Part shown: piece by piece, positions 1 through 8,606 of the stretch | Layout of the letters: each line of letters starts with the position of its first letter | How positions within the stretch are numbered: position 1 is the first letter of the stretch | From: CAZRRV01 sp964602735 | Lineage (GTDB): Bacteria; Bacillota; Clostridia; Oscillospirales; Acutalibacteraceae | Assembly (NCBI GenBank): GCA_964602735.1 | Contig: CAZRRV010000027.1 | Span: forward strand, 1 to 20,272 | Direction of reading: 5' to 3' | Length of the DNA: 20,272 nt | Translations under genes and position numbers: made by a program | Notes under the pieces: model-generated | Database searches by the model: none | What the model saw: the letters and a program-made list of their open reading frames with translations, nothing else | What the model was told of the DNA's origin: nothing

Positions 1-57
1 ACCTTCTTTATCCCTCTTCCTTTCCACCCTCTGTTCGGTTTTCAGGGTATATACGGT

Positions 58-100
58 AAATCCGTTTTAGGCTTAAAAGCCCGAAACGGATTTTTGTTTT
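58..100 (+). terminator. Rho-independent terminator, plus strand
   Basis: A perfect 10-bp stem pairs AAATCCGTTT (58-67) with AAACGGATTT (84-93). A smaller inner stem (GGCTT with AAGCC) extends the hairpin. The plus strand then continues with a T-rich run (ATTTTTGTTTT, ending at 100), the usual intrinsic terminator layout. On the minus strand the tail after the hairpin is poor in T, so termination there would be weaker. The hairpin therefore probably ends a plus-strand gene lying beyond the left edge and converging on the minus-strand gene that stops at 144. Confidence 0.75.
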
Positions 101-143
101 GCCGAGTATCGGTTAATGCCGGGGTAATGACCGCCTGACGATA

Positions 144-1700
144 TCACACGACCGCCGTTGTGGAGTGCCGCGTGTCGCGGAGGTTATTCGGAGCGAAAAA
201 TTTCATCCCGGTAATATTTTCCAGCCCTCCGGCGGCGCAAATCATGAAAAAAGGAATGAAATTCACCGAAGAACGGCCGCCGTTGCTTTCCCATACGGTA
301 AAAAACAGGATTATGCCCGAAATGCAAAGCTGAAAAACGAACACCCGCTGATTTTCGATCTGTCGCCGTACCGAAAAAAGCGAAAGCAACATCACCGCGA
401 AAAATATGCTGTTCGCGATCGCGGAGTATACTGGATAGCCCTTCCCGCCGGGCAACAGGAATTTGTGCAGTGCCGACGGCGACGCCGGACTGTCGTCTAA
501 AAAATCGGAAAAAGCGTATGTGCCGTCGGGAAACGCCCCGCCGGCTTTTTTCAGGAACAGACGCGCCGTACCTCCGGCGCCCGCTTCTTTTACCGAGTTT
601 ACGATCTGTTCTTTCATGGCGGCGCGGCGTTCGTCTGAGCTGCCCGCGGATCTCGCCGATGAAAATATTTCGTTGCTGTATTCTCCGTTCCCGGTGCAGC
701 CGAGAGCCAGCCAGTAGGTTACCGGCATTCGCTCTTCTTCGATTTTCCGCGGGTCGAGGTGCCGGCCGCGGATCGTTCCTACAATAAAGTTTACGCTTAT
801 GATCGATACGGTGCAAATCAGTGTAAAAGCGGCGAGTCTCCTCCAATCTCGCCGGAGCGCAAGCGTGATTATTCCCGCCGGTAAGAGTATCAGAACGGTA
901 GCTTTAACGGCGCCGCCGACCGCGAGCAATATCGCTCCCGCCGTGCACAGCGCAGCGGACATACCGGGTTTTCGGCCTTTCGCCTCGATAAAAAGCGCCG
1001 CGGACGCGACGGGAAAGAACATCGAAAGGGTATCGGTGTAGAAGACGGCGCCGCAGAACCAGAATGGCGAGAACAGGAACAGGCAGAGCAGAAGCACCGC
1101 GCCGCGTTTCCCGAACAGCCTCCCCGCAATCCGTGACGAAACAACCATTGTAAGGCTCACAAGCAGCATATTCAGCAGTACGGCGGCAAAATAGAAATTC
1201 TCCGCGCCGAAAAGGTAAAAAAGCCGGAACCACAGGTAGAGGAGGAACATGGCGCCGAAATTGTTGGGGAAAATGTAAAAATAATCGGCATGGCAGTGCT
1301 TTGACGAGTAGCCGGTAAAATCACCTGTCAAGACCCATTGCTCCGCTCCCCTGTATATGGCCTCCAAATCCCACGCGGGTTCAAACCGCAGAAAATACGC
1401 CAGCACCGTTCCGCCCGTAAAAAGCAGAACGAAGGCGCACACCGTGAATATCGCGAGGGTGCGGTTCGTAAATTCGCAAAGCCGCAACATACGGTAGAAC
1501 ACTGCAAAACCGGCTAAAGCCGCCGCCGTGCAAAGAACGGTTGCAATCGTGTGAGCAACGCCGTTTCCGCCGGAAAACATCGACACCGAAAGCGATAATC
1601 CCGTTAAAAGAAGAAATATAACCGAAAACATTCCGTAAAAAAACCGCGTCGGGCGGCCGGGCGGTCTCTTTTCGGCAATGCCGGATTCGCACATTGGCAT
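144..1700 (-). CDS. Polytopic GT-C-type membrane glycosyltransferase
   Basis: Probable membrane glycosyltransferase of the GT-C fold (PMT/ArnT-like, GT39-related), 518 residues. Such enzymes move a sugar from a polyprenyl-phosphate donor to an acceptor outside the membrane; donor and acceptor here are unknown. About ten hydrophobic segments are visible. The first is near residues 22-42. After the third comes an acidic loop motif, WDLE (110-113), in the place of the DxD/DxE catalytic motif of GT-C enzymes. FPNN (144-147) and YTDT (221-224) also recur in clostridial members of this group. A GAGG ribosome site sits 5 nt before the ATG at 1700; GTG at 1703 and ATG at 1694 are alternatives. It lies 133 nt after the ATPase gene with no clear terminator between, so it may be co-transcribed. 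The family call is from motif memory and hydropathy; the substrate is not inferable. Confidence 0.7.
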   Translation of the reverse strand: MPMCESGIAEKRPPGRPTRFFYGMFSVIFLLLTGLSLSVSMFSGGNGVAHTIATVLCTAAALAGFAVFYRMLRLCEFTNRTLAIFTVCAFVLLFTGGTVLAYFLRFEPAWDLEAIYRGAEQWVLTGDFTGYSSKHCHADYFYIFPNNFGAMFLLYLWFRLFYLFGAENFYFAAVLLNMLLVSLTMVVSSRIAGRLFGKRGAVLLLCLFLFSPFWFCGAVFYTDTLSMFFPVASAALFIEAKGRKPGMSAALCTAGAILLAVGGAVKATVLILLPAGIITLALRRDWRRLAAFTLICTVSIISVNFIVGTIRGRHLDPRKIEEERMPVTYWLALGCTGNGEYSNEIFSSARSAGSSDERRAAMKEQIVNSVKEAGAGGTARLFLKKAGGAFPDGTYAFSDFLDDSPASPSALHKFLLPGGKGYPVYSAIANSIFFAVMLLSLFSVRRQIENQRVFVFQLCISGIILFFTVWESNGGRSSVNFIPFFMICAAGGLENITGMKFFAPNNLRDTRHSTTAVV

Positions 1701-1703
1701 CAC

Positions 1704-1833
1704 TTCCTCTGCGGTTCCGTCAATATCTCGCGCGAGCGGGTAATGCGAACCGGATTTCTCGTTACGGGCGGTACGCGGCGTGCCGTTCGAAAGTCGCCGT
1801 AATGTTCAGGCGCGCCGCGGGGTATTGACGGCG
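1704..1833. other. Intergenic spacer, no clear promoter or terminator
   Basis: This 130-nt spacer separates the ATPase gene from the glycosyltransferase gene. It is GC-rich and holds a short palindrome, CTCGCGCGAG (1727-1736). I see no convincing minus-strand -35/-10 pair and no hairpin followed by a T-run. Read-through transcription from the upstream gene is therefore plausible but not shown. Confidence 0.5.
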
Positions 1834-4092
1834 TCAGCTTTTCGCCATCATGGCGTTATAGTGGCGCTCCTGCCGCATACAGTAAAAGATTTTTTTGAAA
1901 GCTTCTCTGTACTCCGGCATTTCATTGTAGCCGATTTCCGGCAGTACCGCGCCGTCGGGCGAGCCGATATCCGCGAGCATTTCCTCGGCTGCTTTCAAAA
2001 TCGTACTGCTTTGTGCCGTGCCGGTTGATTCGGAGGCAGCGCAGCCGTCGCGTACGGCGTCGCGCAGACTTTCCCCGTCGTAGCCGCAAATCCGTATAAA
2101 ATAGTATTCGATGATGTTCCTCATAACATTTATCATTGCCGCCGGCGAGTTTACCTCTTTAAGTTCGCTCCACAAAGCGGTGTAGCCGTCTTGAACCGGG
2201 TTGAAGTTTTCGGTTTCGGAGGGATTTTCGGGATTTTTGCGCGTTTTAGGCGCTCCGACGGCAGAAACATTGTTCTCTTTTCTGATAACATAAAACGATA
2301 CAAAACCGTATCCGTTCTCCGAACGATCCGTTATTTCCCTGAAAAAAACACGGTTGTGTGTAAAAATAAAGATCTGCTTTATATAGCTGTCCGATTTTTT
2401 TGATTCGGGAGGATTCGCGCTGTTGCCGCAAATTCCGATCATTTCGCGCACAGCCGAGCTTACCGCCGACATGGTATCCCGATCCATTCCCTCGACGGGA
2501 TCGTCGATTACGACTATTTTATCTTTTGCCCCGCCGGCGCCGGCGCTGCCTTTAACCGTCGCCCGGAAATAGAGAAAAGATATGAAATTTCTTTCTCCCT
2601 CGCTCAGATCCTCCGCAACCGCGCCGTTGTTTCGTATAACCTCGTAAACATTTTCGCAGCCCGGTTTTTCACGAAGGGAAAATCCCTGGAAGCCGGCGCG
2701 TTTAATCGCGGAATTTATGTTATCGACGGCGGTTTTTGTGTTCACCGTATGCTTTTCGAGCTCCGCGATTTCGGAGGAAACCGCCGAGGATTCCGCCCGC
2801 GTTTTTGCCGTTTTCGCGGTCAGCTCGGCGGCAGTTTCGCGGAGTTTTTCCGCCGTTTCGGTATAGTGCGCCGTTTCGTTACGCAGCATATACGCGATAT
2901 GAGACCATACGGCGCGCGAGCATTCTTTTCTTTTCGCCGCGCGGTCTTTCACCACCTCGTTGTTTGCCCTGATTTTAGCGTTTATCGCGTCGATTGTCCG
3001 TCCGATTTCAATCAGCGCGGAATCGGTATCCTCAAGGGAAATTTTTTTCGCCGCGTGATCCGTTTTCTCGGCAATCCGCTGCCTGTTGATTTTGATTTTC
3101 TCTTCAAGCAGCGACAGCTCTGCCCGGTACTCCGCCGGATCTAGCGACGGCATGGTGTCGTTCAGATTCGATTTCAGCGTGTTTAACGCCGCCTGGGTTT
3201 CCCGCGCGTAAACCGTTTCAAAGCGCTTTATTTCGTTAAGGTTTTGCCTGTATTTTTCATCGAAACAGGCGGCGAGTTCCGACTCGAACCCTTTCGGCAG
3301 CTCCCGGCTGCAGTAGGGGCATCTGCCCGACGCCGCGTTCGAGTAGCACTGGTGCCCGCGGCGAACCCAGTCGGTCGCGCCCAGAGCCTCGATAAAGCCC
3401 GCGAGAGGGGTTTCCCCGCTGCTTGCAAGAACCTCGTTCAACAGCCTGCTCCCGGGCAGGTTCCCGTAGGTCGCGGCAGTTGTCACTTTTGAAAACAACG
3501 GATATTCGCGCGAGTTTTGATCGTAAGCCGCGCGGTAAAGTTCCCCGAGCTCTCCGAGATTCTGTTCGGCGGGGGTTTTAACATCGAGAACGGCGAGCGC
3601 GAAATTTTTTTTGGTATTTTTTCCCTTCATCGCTTCGGGGAACATTTGGCGGATTTCTCTCGCCTTTTCCCAGCATATATTAAGCAGGCGTTCCCTTTCC
3701 GCCGTTTCCTCCGCGCGCGCGCGGCCCGCCCGTTCGGCGTATTCGCCGGCGAGACCGTCGAGTTTTGCTTTTTCGGCGGCCTTTTCCTCAATTTCCCTCT
3801 GTATTTTTATGTTCGGTTCGCTTAAGGTAAATACGCCCTTTAAGTTCCCGTATGTTTCAAAATTACGTCTTGTAAAATCACTGTCGAACAACAGTACGTC
3901 ATAATCGGCGGCTGTGTGTCCGTCCGCCCATTCCACGCCGGTGCCGCTTTTTAAGGCCTGCGCGACCGTCGATTTGCCGGTGCCGTTTTTGCCGTAAAAA
4001 AAGTTTATATATGTCGGTTCGATAATTTCACCGTTGAAGGTGCGGGTGTTCAGGGTGATTTTCCGAATCGCGGATTTCTTTTTTTCGTTCAC
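1834..4092 (-). CDS. AAA_13-type ABC ATPase, RloC/PrrC-like (candidate anticodon nuclease)
   Basis: A 752-residue ABC-type ATPase with the layout of the AAA_13 family, which includes the anticodon nucleases PrrC and RloC. Visible parts are Walker A GKNGTGKS (34-41), the ABC signature LSEGE (496-500), Walker B IVVIDD (526-531) and an H-loop THN (578-580). Long charged, probably coiled-coil stretches (about 95-140 and 280-450) flank the region of a CPYC pair (258-261) that resembles the RloC zinc hook. C-terminally, R658-x3-E662 and H744 could match the Arg-Glu-His nuclease triad of PrrC/RloC, but the distance to the His is longer than in PrrC. The GTG start at 4092 is preferred because GGAG lies 10 nt upstream; a longer reading frame would extend into the end of mrdA. 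No restriction-modification genes are adjacent, as is usual for RloC rather than PrrC. The ATPase call is firm; nuclease activity is inference. Confidence 0.8.
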   Translation of the reverse strand: MNEKKKSAIRKITLNTRTFNGEIIEPTYINFFYGKNGTGKSTVAQALKSGTGVEWADGHTAADYDVLLFDSDFTRRNFETYGNLKGVFTLSEPNIKIQREIEEKAAEKAKLDGLAGEYAERAGRARAEETAERERLLNICWEKAREIRQMFPEAMKGKNTKKNFALAVLDVKTPAEQNLGELGELYRAAYDQNSREYPLFSKVTTAATYGNLPGSRLLNEVLASSGETPLAGFIEALGATDWVRRGHQCYSNAASGRCPYCSRELPKGFESELAACFDEKYRQNLNEIKRFETVYARETQAALNTLKSNLNDTMPSLDPAEYRAELSLLEEKIKINRQRIAEKTDHAAKKISLEDTDSALIEIGRTIDAINAKIRANNEVVKDRAAKRKECSRAVWSHIAYMLRNETAHYTETAEKLRETAAELTAKTAKTRAESSAVSSEIAELEKHTVNTKTAVDNINSAIKRAGFQGFSLREKPGCENVYEVIRNNGAVAEDLSEGERNFISFLYFRATVKGSAGAGGAKDKIVVIDDPVEGMDRDTMSAVSSAVREMIGICGNSANPPESKKSDSYIKQIFIFTHNRVFFREITDRSENGYGFVSFYVIRKENNVSAVGAPKTRKNPENPSETENFNPVQDGYTALWSELKEVNSPAAMINVMRNIIEYYFIRICGYDGESLRDAVRDGCAASESTGTAQSSTILKAAEEMLADIGSPDGAVLPEIGYNEMPEYREAFKKIFYCMRQERHYNAMMAKS

Positions 4093-4126
4093 GGGCGGCC
4101 GTCTCCTCGAAACAAAATGGTTTCCG

Positions 4127-6130
4127 TCACGGCAAAAGGGTGTCTGCCGGTTCGGGCGAACTGCTTTCAAAAGAATGGTAAAAGTAATGATCCAGTATCT
4201 GCTTTGCAACGGTTCCGGTAGTCTGGCTGCTTTCTCCGTGTTCAAAGATCACCGCGAGAGCGATTTCCGAATTTTCAAAAGGCGCGAACGCGATAAACAG
4301 AGAATGATCCGGCCCCTGGTTCTGCGCCGTACCCGTTTTGCCACCGACCCTTATCGGATAATTTGAAAAATACGCCCGCGCCGTACCCTCTTCGGTAACG
4401 GAGAGCATCCCCTCTTTAACAACCTTGATAATGTCGGCGGAAAACCCGGTGTTTACTTCCACTTTCGGGCTGCAGTCGATCACATCGTCGGTAAGGGTAT
4501 AATCGGTTACCCGCTTTATGATTGTCGCTTTGTACCGTGTCCCGCCGTTTGCGACCGTGGCGGTATAATTCGCGAGCTGCAGGGGCGTAAACATATTGTA
4601 CGACTGCCCTATGGCCGCCTGAATCGTATTGCCTTCGTACCACGGCTCGTTGATGGATTTCGTGTATTCGGGCCCCGCGAGTATGCCGGCTTTTTCGTCA
4701 ACCTCCACTCCCGTTTTTTCACCGAGCCCGAGTTTTTTGCAGGTTTCGTTTAATTTCCCGATGCCGGTTCGCCGGCCCACCTCGTAAAAGTAATAATTGC
4801 ATGAGCGCGAGATCGCCTTAACCATATTTACGTTTCCGTGAACGGCATGGCACTTGTGGGGATAATCCTCGAAGTAGCGGTATACCCCGGTGCATCTTAT
4901 AATGTCGTTTACTCCGATGGCGTTGTTTGTAAGAGCCGCAATGGCTGTGGCGGGTTTGAATGTCGACCCCGGCTGGTAGGCGCCGCAGAACGCGCGGTTC
5001 ATAAGAGGGGTGCCCGCGGTATCGGCGGTCAACGCCGCTATATCCCGCGAATAGGTGTTCAAATCGTAACTCGGATAATTCGCCGCGGTAAGAACCTGCC
5101 CGTTATTTACATTCATTACAACCGCGCTGGCTCCCGTAATCTGCGAGCCTTCGCCGTTGAATTTTTTGAATGTGGTCTCAAGGGCGGTTTGGGTCAGCCG
5201 CTGCAGCCCGGAGTCGATAGTCAAAATAACGGTGTTCCCCTGTACCGGCTCTTTCGTCACCTCGGAGTTTATAAGATTGCCGTTTCTGTCGAACTGATAA
5301 AGAGTCTCTCCGTCGACGCCGTGCAGGTATTCCTCATACGCCTCCTCTATTCCGCCTTTGCCTATTTTATCGTCATAAGAATAGCCCTTGGCTTTTTTCT
5401 CCTCCCAGTCCTCGGCGGTCATTTTCACAACCGAGCCGATAAGATGCGGAGCAAGCGTCCCCTCGGGATATACCCGCACGGGCACCACACGCACCTCGAT
5501 CCCCGAAAGCAGGTTTACCGATGCCTCGTTGATCCGCAACATAAGATCCGACGGTATATCCTCGGCGAAAGTAAAAGGATTGGAAACGGAAAAATCGAGT
5601 GATTCCATGGTGTAGCGGACGCCCATTACCAGCCGGCGCATATCCCCGTTCAGTTCCTGAAGACCGTAGCGCGATACCATGGTGTCATAACAGTCGCGGG
5701 CCGTGGCGTAATGGTTGAGTTTAAGCTGTTTCTTCATTTTCGCGACGGCGTCTTCGTCGTCGGAAAAACGCGGATTGTCGCCGGGGGCAAGGGGCATATC
5801 GTCGTTCCAGTCTACCCCCGCGGCGGTGAAGCTGTTGATCAGTTGAACGATGTTTTCGTTTATCCGGTTGTCTTTCATGTACGCTTTGTTGAAAACCACA
5901 TTGTAACCTGTCCGGTTTATCGCTATGGGCCGGCCGTACCGATCGAGAATTTCGCCGCGCGCGGCCTTTATTACCACCCGGCGGGAATAGTCTCCCTCGC
6001 CCTGGGCGGAATACTTGTCGGCGTGAATGATCTGCAAATCGACCAACTTCGCAAGGTACAGCGTCATTACAAATATCATCAGAATAAGCAGCAGCCTTAC
6101 CCGTTTGCCGATTTTTGATTTCGGGTTCAA
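4127..6130 (-). CDS. mrdA: Penicillin-binding protein 2 (elongation transpeptidase)
   Basis: Class B penicillin-binding protein of the elongasome. It crosslinks stem peptides in side-wall peptidoglycan, working with a RodA-type SEDS polymerase and MreCD. One N-terminal membrane anchor (about 11-30) precedes a pedestal/dimerisation region (about 50-290) and the transpeptidase domain. Catalytic motifs are S389-T-F-K392, S443-C-N445 and K598-T-G-T601. The length of 667 residues suits the family. The start is a TTG with an AAGAAGG ribosome site 7 nt upstream, 4 nt after the mreD stop. It is the last gene of the mreBCD-mrdA group, and the ATPase gene begins 34 nt downstream. No rodA is adjacent, so the partner polymerase must be encoded elsewhere or be the FtsW homologue upstream. 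Confidence 0.96.
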   Translation of the reverse strand: MNPKSKIGKRVRLLLILMIFVMTLYLAKLVDLQIIHADKYSAQGEGDYSRRVVIKAARGEILDRYGRPIAINRTGYNVVFNKAYMKDNRINENIVQLINSFTAAGVDWNDDMPLAPGDNPRFSDDEDAVAKMKKQLKLNHYATARDCYDTMVSRYGLQELNGDMRRLVMGVRYTMESLDFSVSNPFTFAEDIPSDLMLRINEASVNLLSGIEVRVVPVRVYPEGTLAPHLIGSVVKMTAEDWEEKKAKGYSYDDKIGKGGIEEAYEEYLHGVDGETLYQFDRNGNLINSEVTKEPVQGNTVILTIDSGLQRLTQTALETTFKKFNGEGSQITGASAVVMNVNNGQVLTAANYPSYDLNTYSRDIAALTADTAGTPLMNRAFCGAYQPGSTFKPATAIAALTNNAIGVNDIIRCTGVYRYFEDYPHKCHAVHGNVNMVKAISRSCNYYFYEVGRRTGIGKLNETCKKLGLGEKTGVEVDEKAGILAGPEYTKSINEPWYEGNTIQAAIGQSYNMFTPLQLANYTATVANGGTRYKATIIKRVTDYTLTDDVIDCSPKVEVNTGFSADIIKVVKEGMLSVTEEGTARAYFSNYPIRVGGKTGTAQNQGPDHSLFIAFAPFENSEIALAVIFEHGESSQTTGTVAKQILDHYFYHSFESSSPEPADTLLP

Positions 6131-6134
6131 TACG

Positions 6135-6647
6135 CTACCTTCTTTCGATTCTTTCGGTGGAGGAAATTATCAGTGAAATGAGCAGATAAAGCGGTATGCA
6201 CAGTACAACGGTGTAAAGCGCCGACGGCAGACCGATTTTAACGAAATATTCAACGGGTGAATTGTTTGTAAAGTAGAACACGATCCATTTGACGAAAAAA
6301 TACAGAACGCAGAAAATCACGGTTATCAGAGATACCGATCGGCGGTTGCGGTTAAAAAAATATGTCATCAGAAAGCCCGAAACGCAACCGAACAGGCAAA
6401 ACACGACGGCGTTGAAAGTAGGGGAGGACCCCGCGAAAATATCCGCGGCCGCGCCGATTACCGCGCCGATTACCGCGCCGGGCACTATTCCGAAATGGAA
6501 ACCCGAAAAAAGAACCAGCGGCAGCAAAAGCATGGGATAGCCGCCGTAAACCGCGGGCAGGATGTTCCCGTACTGCAACAGAAGAAGCCCGAAAGCGATT
6601 AAACCGACGGAAAGATAGCTGTACCGCCGTATAACGCGGGGCGTCAT
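6135..6647 (-). CDS. mreD: Rod shape-determining protein MreD
   Basis: Small integral membrane component of the elongasome that links MreC to PBP2/RodA. The 170 residues are almost wholly hydrophobic with five to six predicted membrane segments. A glycine-rich stretch around 57-70 and the short charged ends suit MreD. Sequence conservation in this family is low, so identification leans on position: its ATG overlaps the mreC stop by four bases (ATGA), and mrdA follows after 4 nt. A GGGGGA ribosome site lies inside the end of mreC. The overlap predicts translational coupling and balanced stoichiometry with MreC. Confidence 0.92.
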   Translation of the reverse strand: MTPRVIRRYSYLSVGLIAFGLLLLQYGNILPAVYGGYPMLLLPLVLFSGFHFGIVPGAVIGAVIGAAADIFAGSSPTFNAVVFCLFGCVSGFLMTYFFNRNRRSVSLITVIFCVLYFFVKWIVFYFTNNSPVEYFVKIGLPSALYTVVLCIPLYLLISLIISSTERIERR

Positions 6648-7510
6648 TCTTTGTCCCCCGGCGCGAATGTTTCGGCTCCCTGGCCGGTAAAGCTTGTAAT
6701 AATCATTACATCGCTTATGGAATCGAGTTGTACTGCGGGCTTCACCGCGGCGTAAACCGAAATATCGGTCTGCTGCGGTTCTATCGATTCGATCGTACCC
6801 ACTATCAAACCGGCGGGAAAAATCCCACCTCCGCTTGTAACGATATAATCTCCCACGGTTATCGACGACGAGCGCGGAAGATTTACCATTTTCGTCAGCC
6901 CGTCTTTCGCGAGTTCGAGACCGCCCTCTATCACTCCTATGTCGCCGGTGCGGTTGTCTTTCGCCCCTACGCGGATATCGGCGCTTAAAACGGTGGTGAC
7001 TTTCGAATATGAAAGCGCCACCTCGGTAACATAACCGATAAGACCCGAATCGTTGATTACCGGGTCGAACCGCGCCACCGAATCGAGCGAGCCCTTGTTT
7101 ATAACAAAACTGCGGTAAAGATCGTTTCTGTCCTGCGCGATTATCGACGCGGGCTGAAATTCAAAATCCGGGTGCGCGTCTTTTATATCGAGATAGTTTT
7201 TGTAAAATTCATTTTCGCGGGCGGCGTTTTCGTTTTTTACGGAGTCGCTTGTCAAACGGTCGATTTCCCCCTGGAGTCGCTCGTTTTCCTCCATAAGGCG
7301 TTCATTGCCGGCAACGGCCGTGAAAAAGTTTTTCACCGTCCCCGTAACTTTGTTAAACGCCGACTGCACCGGCGTGAACACCGCCCCGATCACGCTTGAA
7401 AGGGGAGAGGCCACACCGCCTATAACGGCGACCGCGACGGCGATTACCAGAACCGCGGCAATAACCGAAACAATAATTTTGAACTGTTTGCTTCGCAAAA
7501 AAAACCGCAT
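6644..7510 (-). CDS. mreC: Rod shape-determining protein MreC
   Basis: Bitopic scaffold protein of the elongasome; its extracytoplasmic part binds and activates PBP2. The 288 residues show a short cytoplasmic N-terminus, one transmembrane helix (about 11-31), a coiled coil (about 68-110) rich in Glu and Asn, and a double beta-barrel domain with the conserved stretch YIVTSGGGIFPAGLIVG (222-238). The ATG at 7510 follows a GGAG ribosome site, which overlaps the end of mreB 13 nt upstream. It overlaps mreD by four bases at its 3' end. Length and domain order are ordinary for Bacillota MreC. Confidence 0.96.
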   Translation of the reverse strand: MRFFLRSKQFKIIVSVIAAVLVIAVAVAVIGGVASPLSSVIGAVFTPVQSAFNKVTGTVKNFFTAVAGNERLMEENERLQGEIDRLTSDSVKNENAARENEFYKNYLDIKDAHPDFEFQPASIIAQDRNDLYRSFVINKGSLDSVARFDPVINDSGLIGYVTEVALSYSKVTTVLSADIRVGAKDNRTGDIGVIEGGLELAKDGLTKMVNLPRSSSITVGDYIVTSGGGIFPAGLIVGTIESIEPQQTDISVYAAVKPAVQLDSISDVMIITSFTGQGAETFAPGDKE

Positions 7511-7523
7511 TGGAAATACTCCG

Positions 7524-8543
7524 TTACCTGAATTTTTTTCCGCGTTTAACTATGTAGGTGTCGAATGTGCGTATCGATTCGAGGCGGACGGCGATGCCGG
7601 TTATCACGCAGTCGGTCGGATTTTCCGCCACCGTTATCGGCATGCCGGTTTCGGAGGCCAGCAGTTCGTCGATCCCTCTTAAAAGCGCGCCTCCGCCCGT
7701 CAGGGTCATGCCTTTGTCGATAATATCGGCCGAAAGTTCGGGGGGCGTTTTTTCAAGTACAAGCCGCGCCGCGTCTACAATCTGTTTTACATCGCCCTCT
7801 ATCGCCTCGCGTACATCCTCCGAAGTTACGGTAACGTTTTTGGGCAGACCGTCTACCGCGTCGCGCCCTTTTATTTCCATTTCTCCCTCGTCAACATAGG
7901 GGAGCGCGGAACCTATCTGTATTTTAACATCTTCCGCCGTCCGTTCCCCGATTAAAAGATTATGCTTTTTCCGTATGTAATTCATAATCGATTCGTCGAA
8001 ATTATCCCCGGCCACGCGGATCGACTGTGCGGTGACAATATCCCCGAGCGATACAACGGCGATTTCCGTCGTTCCGCCGCCTATGTTTACAACCATATTT
8101 CCCGCGGCTTCGTTTATCGGCAGACCGGCGCCTATCGCCGCCGCCATCGGCTCTTCTATCAGGTCAACCTCCGTTGCGCCGGCCTGTTTCGCCGCGCCGA
8201 ACACCGCGCGCACCTCAACTTCCGTCACGCCGGCGGGAACGGCGATCAGCACTCTCGCTCGCGAGAACAGATTTCCGCGCATTGAATCTTTGATGAATTT
8301 TTTCAGCATCGCGGCGGTAACGTCGTAATCGGCGATAACCCCGTGTTTCAACGGCCGCACCGCTACTATCGAACCCGGAGTTCTTCCTATCATTTCTTTC
8401 GCGGCGTTGCCGACTGCGCGGACTTCGTCGCTCCTTACATCATATGCCACAACGCTCGGTTCGCGTATGATCGTATTCTTTCCGCGTATGCATATCCTTG
8501 TGTTCGCGGTTCCCAAATCTATACCTATGTCTCTGGCAAACAT
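7524..8543 (-). CDS. mreB: Rod shape-determining actin homologue MreB
   Basis: Bacterial actin that forms membrane-associated filaments and orients side-wall synthesis. The 339 residues hold the actin-fold nucleotide motifs: phosphate-1 DLGTANT (9-15), the EEP region (130-132), phosphate-2 NIGGGTTE (153-160) and the adenosine motif LTGGGALLRG (281-290). The N-terminus, MFARDIGIDLG, matches the common Bacillota form. I start at ATG 8543 rather than further upstream because GGAGGG lies 6 nt before it and the upstream codons would run through the -10 element. It leads the mreBCD-mrdA operon. Whether it is orthologous to MreB, Mbl or MreBH cannot be decided from one sequence. Confidence 0.97.
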   Translation of the reverse strand: MFARDIGIDLGTANTRICIRGKNTIIREPSVVAYDVRSDEVRAVGNAAKEMIGRTPGSIVAVRPLKHGVIADYDVTAAMLKKFIKDSMRGNLFSRARVLIAVPAGVTEVEVRAVFGAAKQAGATEVDLIEEPMAAAIGAGLPINEAAGNMVVNIGGGTTEIAVVSLGDIVTAQSIRVAGDNFDESIMNYIRKKHNLLIGERTAEDVKIQIGSALPYVDEGEMEIKGRDAVDGLPKNVTVTSEDVREAIEGDVKQIVDAARLVLEKTPPELSADIIDKGMTLTGGGALLRGIDELLASETGMPITVAENPTDCVITGIAVRLESIRTFDTYIVKRGKKFR

Positions 8544-8577
8544 TGCTTCCCTCCGAGAGAATATCAGTCCGGCTATT

Positions 8578-8606
8578 ATTATACTATCAATCGGCGCCAA
8601 TCACAA
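8578..8606 (-). promoter_or_regulatory. Sigma-A promoter of the mreB operon
   Basis: On the minus strand, TTGTGA (8601-8606) and a perfect TATAAT (8578-8583) are separated by 17 nt. The expected transcription start is near 8571, giving a 5' leader of about 28 nt before the mreB ATG. The -35 box matches the consensus at four of six positions. This promoter, with the terminator after ftsZ, makes mreB onward a transcription unit separate from the dcw genes. Confidence 0.75.

Noticed and set aside
4093..4126. Possible terminator between mrdA and the ATPase
   Set aside because: Only a 5-bp GAAAC/GTTTC hairpin is present and no T-run follows, so read-through is more likely.
4093..4245. Longer ATPase reading frame starting within the end of mrdA
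   Set aside because: The 51 extra residues overlap the PBP2 C-terminus in another frame and show no family similarity; GTG 4092 has a ribosome site and leads straight into the ATPase core.
4838..5602. 254-codon plus-strand frame inside mrdA
   Set aside because: It is antisense to a gene with all PBP motifs and shows no domain signature; long antisense frames are expected at this codon composition.
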